Shown: piece by piece, positions 53,555-63,039 of the stretch | Layout: each line of letters starts with the position of its first letter | Numbering within the stretch: position 1 is the first letter of the stretch | Assembly (NCBI RefSeq): GCF_022347685.1 | Contig: NZ_JAKRGF010000005.1 | Span: forward strand, 205,472 to 269,471 | DNA: 64,000 nucleotides | Source of the DNA: Thalassobius sp. Cn5-15 | Lineage (GTDB): Bacteria; Pseudomonadota; Alphaproteobacteria; Rhodobacterales; Rhodobacteraceae | Direction of reading: 5' to 3' | Made by a program: the position numbers and the translations under genes | The notes under the pieces: generated by a model | Database searches by the model: none | Seen by the model: only the letters and a program-made list of their open reading frames with translations | Told to the model about the DNA's origin: nothing

Positions 53555-54385
53555 TTAGTTTGTGTGAGGTTTGTTGCTTTTTGCAACGGCACGCCTCTGG
53601 TTACGAGTCTTTTGCTCGCTCGTTTCTATTTTTTCCAGAGTTTCTTCAATGTCTTCGATGTCTGGGCTGATCAGTGCCGAAGTGATGACCCCTGCCGGTA
53701 CGGCAAAGACACCGACGCTCAACAGGATGATGCTGCCGGTGAAAATCCGACCGCCCAATGTGACCGGTGTGACGTCGCCGTAGCCCACCGTGGTCAGTGT
53801 AATCACCGACCACCACAGGGCGGCGGGCACGGAACTGAACACCTCTGGCTGTGCGTCATGTTCAAAGAGGTAGATCCCGACGGAGGCGACATAAAGCATC
53901 AGCGCGGCGACAACGAAGAACAGGATCAGCTCATGGCGAACGGAATGTACAGCGCGCGCCAGACGGTCCACTGCCTTTGAATGGCCCAGCAGTTTCAGCA
54001 TCCGCGCCAGCAGCAGTAGACGCAGCAGACGCAGGGCACCGGCGCCGCTCAGTTCCAGAATAACCAGTGGCAGCCAGGCCAGCAGGTCGATGATCCCCCA
54101 GATTGACAGCACGTAGCCCATGCGCTGACGCGCCGCGTAAAGGCGCAGCCCATATTCAAAGGCAAAGATCAGCGCCGCAAAGCGCTCAAAGGCGAGAAGG
54201 ATGCGGTAGGACCAGTCCGGCAAGCCGGGTACGGTCAGCATCGCATAAGAGATGGCAGAGGCCAGAATAAGCCCATGCAGAAACAACACCGGCGCAGCCC
54301 CCAAACGGTCATCGCGACCGTCAAGCAGCTGCCGCAGCCGACGTTGGGCTGCGCTGCCGGTATTGCTATGGTCAGCTGCCCGCAT
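53555..54385 (-). CDS. Voltage-gated-type potassium channel inside the importer operon
   Basis: This protein of about 276 residues has six membrane segments. A charged S4-like helix (RLLRLLLLARMLKLLG) is followed by the pore with the selectivity filter TTVGYGDVTP, and then S6. A short acidic/basic cytoplasmic tail (SPDIEDIEETLEKIE) ends the protein. It belongs to the Kv/KvAP-like ion_trans family. The ATG at 54385 overlaps the upstream permease by 14 bases, and the binding-protein gene follows after 22 bases. A potassium channel in a nucleoside importer operon is unusual; the link is unexplained. Confidence 0.85.
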   Translation of the reverse strand: MRAADHSNTGSAAQRRLRQLLDGRDDRLGAAPVLFLHGLILASAISYAMLTVPGLPDWSYRILLAFERFAALIFAFEYGLRLYAARQRMGYVLSIWGIIDLLAWLPLVILELSGAGALRLLRLLLLARMLKLLGHSKAVDRLARAVHSVRHELILFFVVAALMLYVASVGIYLFEHDAQPEVFSSVPAALWWSVITLTTVGYGDVTPVTLGGRIFTGSIILLSVGVFAVPAGVITSALISPDIEDIEETLEKIETSEQKTRNQRRAVAKSNKPHTN

Positions 54386-55292
54386 GGAACACTTTGCCCA
54401 GCGAGGCAGGAGCGCGGCTGCGATCAGCGGACATGATGACCAGTACGACAATGGTGATCACATAGGGCGACATGGCGAGGATCTCGACAGGGATAGCGAT
54501 GCCTGCGGCCTGCAGGTTCAGTTGCAATACGTTGATGCCGCCAAACAGGCAGGCGCCCAGCAGAACGCGCCACGGTTTCCAACTGGCAAAGACCACCAGT
54601 GCCAGGGCGATCCAACCGATACCGGCGGTCATGCCCTCGGTCCATTGCGGCACGCGGATCAGGCTGATGTAGGCGCCCCCCATACCTGCGCAGGCTCCGC
54701 CAAAGAGGATCGCCAGCACGCGGATGCGCACCACCTTGTATCCCAGTGCGTGGGCGGCGTCATGGCTTTCACCCACCGCGCGCAGGATCAGCCCGGCGCG
54801 GCTGTATTTCAGCACGGCCCAGACACCTAGCGTCAGGAAAAATGCCAGATAAACGATGAAATCCTGTGTGAACAGCACCGGTCCGAGGAAAGGGATGTCC
54901 GACAGAACCGGAATGTCAAAACGCGGAAAGCTCGGTGGTTTGACTCCCTGATACCCCTGACCAATCAGCGACGACAGGCCCAGGCCAAACAGTGTCAGCG
55001 CCAGACCAGACGCCACTTGGTTCGCCAGCGCATATTGGGTCAGCAGCGCAAACAGCATGCTGAGGACCGCACCGCCCACGGCCGCCGCCAGCAGGCCGAC
55101 AACGGGCGATCCAGTGTTCACGGCAATGGCGAAACCGCAGATCGCACCAGTGATCATCATGCCCTCAACACCTAGGTTCAGAACACCGGCCTTTTCCACC
55201 ACCAATTCACCGATCGCGGCCAGCAGCAGCGGCGTTGCCGCCACAATCAAGGACGCCAGCAGGAGGACGGGGTTAATCGAAGAGAAATCCAT
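54372..55292 (-). CDS. BMP-type ABC importer 2, permease 2
   Basis: This 306-residue NupQ-type permease has about eight hydrophobic segments. LVVEKAGVLNLGVEGMMITGA is the hallmark, LRAVGESHDAAHALGYKV the coupling loop and GIGWIALALVVFASWKPWRVL the C-terminal block. The ATG at 55292 overlaps the previous permease stop (TGATG). It is followed in overlap by the channel gene. Confidence 0.9.
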   Translation of the reverse strand: MDFSSINPVLLLASLIVAATPLLLAAIGELVVEKAGVLNLGVEGMMITGAICGFAIAVNTGSPVVGLLAAAVGGAVLSMLFALLTQYALANQVASGLALTLFGLGLSSLIGQGYQGVKPPSFPRFDIPVLSDIPFLGPVLFTQDFIVYLAFFLTLGVWAVLKYSRAGLILRAVGESHDAAHALGYKVVRIRVLAILFGGACAGMGGAYISLIRVPQWTEGMTAGIGWIALALVVFASWKPWRVLLGACLFGGINVLQLNLQAAGIAIPVEILAMSPYVITIVVLVIMSADRSRAPASLGKVFHAGS

Positions 55293-56374
55293 CACGCCAC
55301 CTCACGCTTGGCCAGTCGGATGCGGAAGTTCGTCAGAACATCCACCGTCAGAAGGAAAAACAAAAGCATGCCCTGAAACAGCTGGATCGCGGCCGCAGGC
55401 AGACCCAGTTTCGATTGGGCAATCTCCCCCCCAATATAAGTCAGCGCCATCAGCGCACCGGCCAAGAGGATGCCAACGGGGTGCAGACGACCAAGGAAGG
55501 CCACGATAATGGCGGTAAACCCATAGCCAACGTTGAAATCAATGCTGACCTGACCCGCAGGGCCGGACACCTCGAACAGGCCGGCAACACCGGCCAGTGC
55601 ACCCGATGCGCCCAGACAGATCAGGATCAGACGGCTGGGGTTCACACCAGCAAACTTCGCCGCGCGCGGTGCCTCACCCGTCAGACGGATGTGGAACCCC
55701 AGCATGTGACGGTTCAGCAGCACATAGGCAAAGATCACCGCGATCAGCGCGGCAACAACACCCCAGTGCATACCGGTGTTGGCAATCAGGTCGCCGTTAT
55801 GGGCCGATGCGTAATCGCGCAGGTTTCTAGAGCCGGGGAAGCCATGACCATCGGGGTTGCGCAGCAATCCAAGCGAGGCCGAGGCCAACAGTTGCTCGGC
55901 CACATAAACCAGCATCAAGGACACAAGGATTTCATTGGTGCCGAACCGCACCTTCAGAAAGGCAGGGATCATCGCCCAGATCCAGCCACCAAGGGCGCCT
56001 GCAATGACCATAAGGGGGAAGATATAAAAGGCCTCCATCGGGTAAAACGCCAGACCGACGCCTGCGCCCACTATGGCACCCATGATGTATTGCCCTTCGG
56101 CGCCGATGTTCCAGATGCCTGCGCGGAACCCCAGCGACAGACCAATGGCGATCAACACAAGTGGCGCGCCTTTCACCAAAAGCTGCGGGCGATAGTAGAA
56201 TGCAAACTCTGAGAACAGCGGTTCCCAGAAAATGGTTTTGATCGCCACCACGGGATCTTTGCCAAGGCTGGCAAACAAGGCGCCGCCGACGATCATGGTC
56301 AGTGCCACCGCCAAGAGCGGCGTCAGATAGGTCCATGCTTTGGACGGCTGGGGACGTTTTTCCAGCTTGATCAC
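55292..56374 (-). CDS. BMP-type ABC importer 2, permease 1
   Basis: This 360-residue NupP-type permease has about ten hydrophobic segments. IGLSLGFRAGIWNIGAEGQYIMGA is the hallmark and IRLTGEAPRAAKFAGVNPS the coupling loop. It lies 48 bp after the ATPase gene and overlaps the second permease. It parallels the permease at 37595 in the first BMP operon, so the two importers are paralogous. Confidence 0.9.
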   Translation of the reverse strand: MIKLEKRPQPSKAWTYLTPLLAVALTMIVGGALFASLGKDPVVAIKTIFWEPLFSEFAFYYRPQLLVKGAPLVLIAIGLSLGFRAGIWNIGAEGQYIMGAIVGAGVGLAFYPMEAFYIFPLMVIAGALGGWIWAMIPAFLKVRFGTNEILVSLMLVYVAEQLLASASLGLLRNPDGHGFPGSRNLRDYASAHNGDLIANTGMHWGVVAALIAVIFAYVLLNRHMLGFHIRLTGEAPRAAKFAGVNPSRLILICLGASGALAGVAGLFEVSGPAGQVSIDFNVGYGFTAIIVAFLGRLHPVGILLAGALMALTYIGGEIAQSKLGLPAAAIQLFQGMLLFFLLTVDVLTNFRIRLAKREVA

Positions 56375-56422
56375 GACAGCCCCTCCTTTTCAATGTTCTT
56401 CAAATACTCGCGGTAGGGGAGC

Positions 56423-57940
56423 TCAAACATGGGCCACCTCCATCCCATGAGCGCCGCCCATCATCAGGCCGATCTCATCCACCGTCAGCCCTTTGGCGGG
56501 GCGGATTTCGGACAGGCGGCCTTCGTTCAGCGCCGCAAAGTGGTCAGAGATTTCCATCAGCTCATCCAGATCCTGACTGATGCAGATGATCGCAGCGCCT
56601 GCAGCAGCCAGATCCAGCAGCGACTGGCGAATGTCAGCGGCAGCGGCTGCGTCGACGCCCCATGTGGGCTGGTTCACCACCAGCACGTCAGGGCGCTGCA
56701 AGACCTCGCGGCCGATGACAAATTTTTGCAGGTTCCCGCCAGACAGCGAACGCGCGGCATTGCCTGGGCCGGGGGTGCGGACATCAAACTTCTCAATGAT
56801 CGTTTCCGCGAAGGTACGCGCCTTGCCCCACTTGAGGAAACCGTTCTTTTCCAGATCTTCACGCACTGATCCGGTGAGAACAGCGTTTTCGATCAGACTC
56901 ATATCCGGCGCGGCGGCGTGGCCCAGTCGTTCCTCCGGCGCGGTGAGCAGCCCCAGCTTGCGGCGCCCCACTGGCCCCATCTGACTGACATCATCGCCTT
57001 CCAGAACAATAGTGCCTGCTTTGGTCAGCAATTCACCCGACAACGCGCCCAAGAGTTCGTCTTGACCGTTACCCGCAACACCACCGATGCCGAGGATTTC
57101 GCCAGAGCGGACCTCCATGCGGATGCCTTTCAAAGCAGTGCCAAACTCAGCGGGGGAGGGAACCGAAAGGTCATTCAGTTCCAGCAGAACGGGCCCGATG
57201 TCGCCGCCGGTGCGTTCGGGTACATGCAGTTTTGATCCTACCATCATTTCTGCCATATCCCGCGCGGTGGTTTCGCGGGGGATACAATCCCCAACCACTT
57301 CGCCCAGACGTAAGATGGTGGCGTTGTCACAGAGCGTGCGGATCTCTTCCAGCTTGTGGCTGATGTAAAGAATCGCGGTGCCTTCGGCGGACAGTTTGCG
57401 CAGGGTTTCAAACAGAATGTCTACCTCCTGCGGCGTCAGCACGCTGGTGGGCTCGTCCATGATCAACAGGCTCGGATCCTGCAAAAGGCAGCGGATAATC
57501 TCCACCCGCTGACGCTCACCGGCGGAGAGATCGCCGACCGTGCGGTAGGGGTCTAGCGGTAAACCATAGGTTTCCGACACCTCTTTGATCCGCGCCGCCA
57601 GATCGCGCATTTTAGGCGGGTTTTCCATCCCCAGCGCGATGTTTTCCGCCACATTCAGCGCGTCAAACAGGGAAAAATGTTGAAACACCATTGCCACGCC
57701 AGCCTGACGTGCGGCGGAGGGTTTGACCGGGACGTACTCCTGCCCGTTCATCACCATTGTGCCATTGTCGGGTTTCACCAGGCCGTAGATCATTTTCACC
57801 AGCGTCGATTTACCGGCGCCGTTTTCGCCAAGGAGGGCATGCACCTCCCCCTTACCGATCTCGAAGGAAACGTTGTTGTTGGCCACAACGCCCGGATAGG
57901 CCTTGGTCAGGCCATTAAGTTTAAGGAGTGCCCCTGTCAC
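56423..57940 (-). CDS. BMP-type ABC importer 2, ATPase (two NBDs)
   Basis: This is a double ATPase of about 505 residues. NBD1 has GENGAGKSTLVKMIYG, LSAGERQRVEIIRCL and LLIMDEPTSVLTP. NBD2 has GVAGNGQDELLGAL, LSGGNLQKFVIGREV and VLVVNQPTWGVD, the normal degenerate form. It is the first gene of the second nucleoside-type importer. A G-run ribosome binding site favours the GTG at 57940 (MTGALLKLNGLTKAYPG); a further in-frame GTG at 57985 is possible but has none. Confidence 0.9.
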   Translation of the reverse strand: MTGALLKLNGLTKAYPGVVANNNVSFEIGKGEVHALLGENGAGKSTLVKMIYGLVKPDNGTMVMNGQEYVPVKPSAARQAGVAMVFQHFSLFDALNVAENIALGMENPPKMRDLAARIKEVSETYGLPLDPYRTVGDLSAGERQRVEIIRCLLQDPSLLIMDEPTSVLTPQEVDILFETLRKLSAEGTAILYISHKLEEIRTLCDNATILRLGEVVGDCIPRETTARDMAEMMVGSKLHVPERTGGDIGPVLLELNDLSVPSPAEFGTALKGIRMEVRSGEILGIGGVAGNGQDELLGALSGELLTKAGTIVLEGDDVSQMGPVGRRKLGLLTAPEERLGHAAAPDMSLIENAVLTGSVREDLEKNGFLKWGKARTFAETIIEKFDVRTPGPGNAARSLSGGNLQKFVIGREVLQRPDVLVVNQPTWGVDAAAAADIRQSLLDLAAAGAAIICISQDLDELMEISDHFAALNEGRLSEIRPAKGLTVDEIGLMMGGAHGMEVAHV

Positions 57941-58614
57941 GCGAAATGTCCCCCCTGCTGGATCGGTTGTCTGGCTGACCGGCACATTTGCCGCTGGCCG
58001 CGTTGCGCACTTAGTAACGCTAGCACGCCGTGAACGGCAATGGCTGAGCGCCTACAGAGCGTGCGGTAACATGACTGTTTTGCTGTTTTTTTCATCGCGC
58101 GATCGCGCAGCACGAGAATGATGCGGCGCTGGGCGATGGGCACGGTTGATTTTCGGTTGGGCGGGGTAGGCGCGGCGGGGGCAATGATGGGCAGGTTCTG
58201 GACCGTCCTAAAGGTGACAGTCCGCGCGCGCAGTTCCTCGCTCTCTCCGGTCGGAAGAAAGGGAACAGTCATGTGAAAAACCTGCCGCCTTACCAAGGTG
58301 TCCGGCCCTTCTGGCGCGTCTTCGATGCGGCGTAGAAAACGTGCGGGCGTTTGTGCTTGCTGAAACTAGCAGAGGCGAGCCGCGACATGATTTCAAGGAA
58401 AATCTACGCCGCACCGCGGCTAAGATTGTATCACTGACTTAATTTTGGGCGCAATTTTTGAACTTTGCCACGTTACTGATCAGATGTTTGGCGGGCATGC
58501 TGCGACGCGGCATCGGGCATGTTGAAACCCAGCGGCATGGGCTGGATTGCCGCGCGGCATCGTCGACGCATTCACGGCTTTCCCCGCGCCGGGCGGTGAC
58601 TTACTATCAGGATC
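57941..58614. other. Divergent gap between importer operon and dnaE
   Basis: This stretch of about 670 bp holds no convincing gene; a 119-codon minus-strand frame (57937-58296) overlaps the ATPase start and has no recognisable pattern. A 12-bp palindrome GCGCGATCGCGC lies at 58097-58108. Promoters for the minus-strand importer and plus-strand dnaE must be here, but none is clear. I see no RutR-like box. Confidence 0.5.
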
Positions 58615-61600
58615 ATGACTGATGCCCCCCGATTCATCCACCTGCGCACCCATACCGAATACTCCCTGCTGGAAGGCGCTGTGCGCCTGAAGAAACTGCC
58701 AGGGTTATGTGCCGATATGGGCATGCCAGCAGTGGCGGTTACTGACACGAATTCGCTATTTGCGGCGCTGGAATTTTCCGTGTCGGCCCAAGGCGCTGGC
58801 ATTCAGCCCATCGTCGGTTGTCAGGTTGATGTGACCTACGCGCGCGCCGCCCCGGGCGAGGCACCGGCAATGCCTGCGCCGGTGGTTTTGTTGTCACAGA
58901 CGGAGGCGGGATATGAAAACCTGATGCGGTTGTCGTCCTGCCTGTACGTTGATAACGGCGGTCAGCTGCCGCAGGTTTCGATGGAGGAGTTGCAGGAGTT
59001 TTCCGCAGGCCTGATCTGTCTGACTGGCGCTGCGAACGGACCGCTGGGCCAGTTAATCCAGCAAGGCGCGCGCGACAAAGCAGAGGCATTGCTGCGCCAG
59101 TTGGCGGCGATCTACCCGCAGCGTTTGTACGTGGAGTTGCAGCGCCATCCGGGGGAAGACGGGCTGCCGCAGGCGGAAAAACTGTGCGAGCGTCATTTTG
59201 TCGAAATGGCCTATGACATGGGTCTGCCACTGGTGGCGACCAATGACGTTTATTTCCCCAAATCCGATATGTACGAGGCGCATGATGCGCTGATCTGCAT
59301 TTCTGAGGGCACCTATGTGGATCAGGCAGAGCCGCGGCGCCGCCTGACGCCGCAGCATTATTTCAAATCCCAAGAGGAGATGATCACCCTCTTTGCGGAT
59401 TTGCCAGAGGCGATTGAAAACACGGTGGAGATCGCTCGCCGTTGCGCGTTCGCAACTTACCGACGTGACCCGATCCTGCCGAAGTTTGCCGATGACGAGG
59501 TCGCGGAACTGCGCCGTCAGGCAAATGAGGGCCTGCAGGCCCGCCTGAAGGTGATCCCCCATGCCGCGACGCTGGAAGAATATCAGGAACGGCTGGATTT
59601 TGAGCTGGATATTATCGAAGGCATGGGGTTCCCCGGCTACTTCTTGATCGTTGCCGACTTCATTCAGTGGGGCAAGGATAACGGCATTCCGGTGGGGCCG
59701 GGGCGGGGGTCCGGTGCGGGGTCATTGGTGGCCTATGCGTTGACGGTCACTGACCTTGATCCGCTGCGCTACAGCTTGCTGTTCGAACGGTTCCTGAATC
59801 CGGAACGTGTGTCGATGCCCGACTTCGACATCGACTTCTGCATGGATCGTCGTGAAGAGGTCATCAGGTACGTTCAGGACAAGTATGGTCGCGATAAAGT
59901 GGGGCAGATCATCACATTTGGTGCGCTTTTGTCCAAGGCGGCGGTGCGCGATATCGGTCGTGTTTTGCAGATGCCTTACGGTCAGGTGGACCGCCTGTCG
60001 AAGCTGATCCCTGTTGAGGGGGTCAAACCGCTGTCGATTGCGGACTCGTTGAAAGAAGAGCCGCGCCTGCGCGAAGAGGCCCGCAATGAAGAGGTCGTAG
60101 ACCGCCTGCTGAACTACGGCATGCAGGTGGAGGGGCTGCTGCGGAACGCCTCGACCCACGCGGCAGGGGTGGTGATCGGGGATCGTCCACTGGACCGGTT
60201 GGTGCCGCTCTATCAGGATCCGCGCTCTGACATGCCTGCCACCCAGTTCAATATGAAATGGGTGGAACAGGCCGGTTTGGTGAAATTCGACTTCCTTGGT
60301 CTGAAAACCTTGACGGTGATCCAGAACGCCGTCGATCTGATCAAGAAGAACGGCCGCCACCTGCACATCGGGCCAGATGGATCCGAACTGTATGAGCCGC
60401 CAGAGGGCGCGGTCGACGATATCGGTGCTATCCCGCTGGATGATGAGGCGACCTATAAACTCTACGCCAGTGCCAAAACCGTGGCGGTATTTCAGGTGGA
60501 ATCCGGCGGCATGATGAGCGCGCTGCAACAGATGAAACCCACCTGTATCGAGGACATCGTTGCGCTGGTGGCGCTTTACCGTCCGGGTCCGATGGAAAAC
60601 ATCCCCACCTACTGCAAGGTGAAGAACGGCCAGCAGGAACTAGAATCGGTACATCCGCTGATCGACCATATTCTGGAGGAAACCCAAGGCATCATTGTTT
60701 ATCAGGAACAGGTGATGCAGATCGCGCAGGTCATGGCAGGCTACAGCCTGGGTGGTGCGGATCTGTTGCGTCGCGCGATGGGTAAGAAGATCAAAGAGGC
60801 GATGGACGCCGAACGCCCCAAGTTTGAAAAGGGCGCGGCGGAAAACGGGGTGCCGGCAAAAAAGGCCAGCGAGGTTTTCGACCTGTTGGAGAAGTTTGCG
60901 AACTACGGCTTCAACAAATCCCACGCTGCGGCCTATGCGGTGGTCAGCTATCAAACCGGCTGGCTCAAAGCCAACCACCCGGCGGAGTTTATGGCAGGCG
61001 TGATGAACTGCGATATCCATCTGACCGACAAGCTGGAGATCTACGCCGAAGAGGTGCGCCGTGGCCTCGACATCACCATTGTGCCGCCCTGTGTAAACAC
61101 TTCGCTGCCGACCTTCGATGTTGAGGATGGGGAACTGATCTATGGCATGGGGGCGTTGAAAAACGTCGGGATCGAGGCAGTGAAGCTGATCTCAGATGCC
61201 CGCCTCAACACAGATCAAGGACCGAAACCCTTCGCCACGCTGTTTGATTTCGCCCGCCGTGTGGATCTGAAACGAGTCGGCAAACGCCCCTTGGAAATGC
61301 TTGCGCGCGCGGGTGCCTTTGACAATCTGGACCCAAACCGCCGCCGCGTTTTTGACAGCCTCGAAAGCCTGGTGCGTTATTCGGCGGCGATCCATGAACA
61401 GCGCGAAAGCTCTCAGGTCTCGCTGTTTGGTGAGGCAGGCGAGGATCTGCCGGAGCCGCGCTTGTCTAAGGTCTCAGATTGGTCCGCGGCTGATCGTCTG
61501 GCCGAGGAGCATAAGGCGGTTGGTTTTTATCTGACGGGTCACCCGCTGGATGACTATCTGCCTGCGCTGAAACGCAAAAAGCTGCTGACACTTGAAGGTC

Positions 61601-62136
61601 TGAAACAGAAAGCAGAGGCAAACGGCGCGGCCACTGAACGGGTTGGCGTGCTGGTGTCTGGCCTGCAGGAACGTAAATCAGGACGCGGCACGCGGTTCTT
61701 CCGTATGAATATTTCCGACCCCACGGGACAGGTGGCGGGCATGGTAATGTTCCCTGAGGACTTCGACCGCACCCGCGCGGTGTTTGATCAGACCAATCAG
61801 GTGATCATGACGCTGGAGGCGCGTTTTAACGATGGTCAGTTTGATCCGATGGGGCGCGGCGTCGCCAGTCTTGATGACTTCGTTGCTGATGCGGGCAACA
61901 TGGGGCTACAGATCTTTGTTGATGAGGCCGCGGCGATCCCGCTTGCAGCGACAATTCTGGCCGATGCGCGGGAAAAATCGCGCAGTGCGGGACGGGGGCC
62001 GATCAAGTTTTGCCTGATGAATCCGGACTTACCCGGCGAGGTTGATATCGACACCGAACAGGACTTTCCGGTGAACCCACAGATCAAAAGCGCGATCAAA
62101 TCACTGCCCGGCGTGCTGGACGTCCAAGAGATATAG
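58615..62136 (+). CDS. dnaE: DNA polymerase III alpha subunit
   Basis: This 1173-residue replicative polymerase has an N-terminal PHP domain (FIHLRTHTEYSLLEGAVRLKK, VTDTNSLFAALEF). The polymerase core has GPGRGSGAGSLVAYAL and the catalytic aspartates in PDFDIDFCMDRREEVI, plus the later LVALYRPGPM and NKSHAAAYAVVSYQT. A tandem helix-hairpin-helix region and an OB fold follow (GVLVSGLQERKSGRGTRFFRMN). Length is that of DnaE1. A short CAGGAT precedes the ATG. It is probably transcribed alone or with the downstream lipoprotein gene. Confidence 0.97.
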   Translation: MTDAPRFIHLRTHTEYSLLEGAVRLKKLPGLCADMGMPAVAVTDTNSLFAALEFSVSAQGAGIQPIVGCQVDVTYARAAPGEAPAMPAPVVLLSQTEAGYENLMRLSSCLYVDNGGQLPQVSMEELQEFSAGLICLTGAANGPLGQLIQQGARDKAEALLRQLAAIYPQRLYVELQRHPGEDGLPQAEKLCERHFVEMAYDMGLPLVATNDVYFPKSDMYEAHDALICISEGTYVDQAEPRRRLTPQHYFKSQEEMITLFADLPEAIENTVEIARRCAFATYRRDPILPKFADDEVAELRRQANEGLQARLKVIPHAATLEEYQERLDFELDIIEGMGFPGYFLIVADFIQWGKDNGIPVGPGRGSGAGSLVAYALTVTDLDPLRYSLLFERFLNPERVSMPDFDIDFCMDRREEVIRYVQDKYGRDKVGQIITFGALLSKAAVRDIGRVLQMPYGQVDRLSKLIPVEGVKPLSIADSLKEEPRLREEARNEEVVDRLLNYGMQVEGLLRNASTHAAGVVIGDRPLDRLVPLYQDPRSDMPATQFNMKWVEQAGLVKFDFLGLKTLTVIQNAVDLIKKNGRHLHIGPDGSELYEPPEGAVDDIGAIPLDDEATYKLYASAKTVAVFQVESGGMMSALQQMKPTCIEDIVALVALYRPGPMENIPTYCKVKNGQQELESVHPLIDHILEETQGIIVYQEQVMQIAQVMAGYSLGGADLLRRAMGKKIKEAMDAERPKFEKGAAENGVPAKKASEVFDLLEKFANYGFNKSHAAAYAVVSYQTGWLKANHPAEFMAGVMNCDIHLTDKLEIYAEEVRRGLDITIVPPCVNTSLPTFDVEDGELIYGMGALKNVGIEAVKLISDARLNTDQGPKPFATLFDFARRVDLKRVGKRPLEMLARAGAFDNLDPNRRRVFDSLESLVRYSAAIHEQRESSQVSLFGEAGEDLPEPRLSKVSDWSAADRLAEEHKAVGFYLTGHPLDDYLPALKRKKLLTLEGLKQKAEANGAATERVGVLVSGLQERKSGRGTRFFRMNISDPTGQVAGMVMFPEDFDRTRAVFDQTNQVIMTLEARFNDGQFDPMGRGVASLDDFVADAGNMGLQIFVDEAAAIPLAATILADAREKSRSAGRGPIKFCLMNPDLPGEVDIDTEQDFPVNPQIKSAIKSLPGVLDVQEI

Positions 62137-62147
62137 GCATCCTGCCG

Positions 62148-62186
62148 ATGATCTGGCTATGGCCCGGCTATGATCTGGCTATGGCC
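62148..62186 (+). repeat. Tandem 22-bp repeat after dnaE
   Basis: The 17-base sequence ATGATCTGGCTATGGCC occurs at 62148-62164 and again at 62170-62186, as two copies of a 22-bp unit 12 bp past the dnaE stop. It is probably a recent local duplication. Confidence 0.75.
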
Positions 62187-62268
62187 TGTTGCGGAGAGTA
62201 CGGTTGCCTCGGACGGCACCATACGGTAGCGTCCGGCCGGGGATAGTGGCGTGGGACGGCAGCGGACA

Positions 62269-63000
62269 ATGGCATCGTGTTTTACAAACAGCCTGCGGGC
62301 TGCGGCGTGTCTGGCTATGGGCTTTGGCCTGTCGGCCTGCCTTGACCCGTTGGATGGGGTGGATCGTTTGCAGGATGTGGCGCCCGACGCCACCCAGGGC
62401 GATACTGCCGCGGCCCTGTTACCAGACACATCGGCGGAGGTCAGCGTACCTGAACGTGAGGCTGCTGGAGGGTTATTGGGGATGTTCCAGCCGAAAGTGC
62501 AGGAGCCAAACCCAGACGCCATTCCGTTAGGATCGAAACTGGCCTTCGGCGAGGTTGGATTGGTCTGCGACTTTTCCAAGCAGGCCTTAGGCGTCTTGAC
62601 CGCGCAATACCCAGAGGCCCAGCCGCACTACCGCCTCTATGACAGTGCCCCGCAGGAAGAGAGCGCACGCGCCTTCTATATCACCGGGTTCGAGGACGGT
62701 TGCCTGCGTCAACTGCGGGCCACTGCGGTTGTTTTCGGCACCGTGGAGATGCACGAACAATTGCGCTACGGCCTGCCTGCGGATCTGCATCCCTTTACCA
62801 TCGCAGATAAAGCCTATGAGACGCTGAAATCACGCCTCTGCCGCGTGCGCGCCAAGGAACCTTGCGGCGAAAAGCGCGCTATGCTGGAACGGGACACCGT
62901 GTTCGTCAGCGCCTATGACACAGGTGGTCTGGGGCAGGGCTGGACCAATCTATTGCTGCACGACGGCACGGTTCTGGCCCGCCACGTGGCGACTGAATGA
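62269..63000 (+). CDS. Putative lipoprotein of unknown function
   Basis: This 243-residue protein starts MASCFTNSLRAAACLAMGFG and has a lipobox LSAC at about residues 21-24, so it is predicted to be lipid-anchored in the periplasm. A Pro/Ala/Asp-rich linker is followed by a folded part with VGLVCDFSKQALGVLT, FYITGFEDGCLRQLRA, LCRVRAKEPCGEKRA and DTVFVSAYDTGG; paired Cys suggest disulphides. I recognise no family. The frame opens with a GTG at 62251; the ATG at 62269 gives a proper signal peptide. It lies 132 bp after dnaE. Confidence 0.75.
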   Translation: MASCFTNSLRAAACLAMGFGLSACLDPLDGVDRLQDVAPDATQGDTAAALLPDTSAEVSVPEREAAGGLLGMFQPKVQEPNPDAIPLGSKLAFGEVGLVCDFSKQALGVLTAQYPEAQPHYRLYDSAPQEESARAFYITGFEDGCLRQLRATAVVFGTVEMHEQLRYGLPADLHPFTIADKAYETLKSRLCRVRAKEPCGEKRAMLERDTVFVSAYDTGGLGQGWTNLLLHDGTVLARHVATE

Positions 63001-63039
63001 CCTGACCCTCCCCCCATTGAATTGCTCCGCTTCTATAGT

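Noticed and set aside
57937..58296. 119-codon minus-strand frame between the importer ATPase and dnaE
   Set aside because: It overlaps the ATPase start, is Arg/Pro-rich without pattern and has no ribosome binding site; treated as non-coding.
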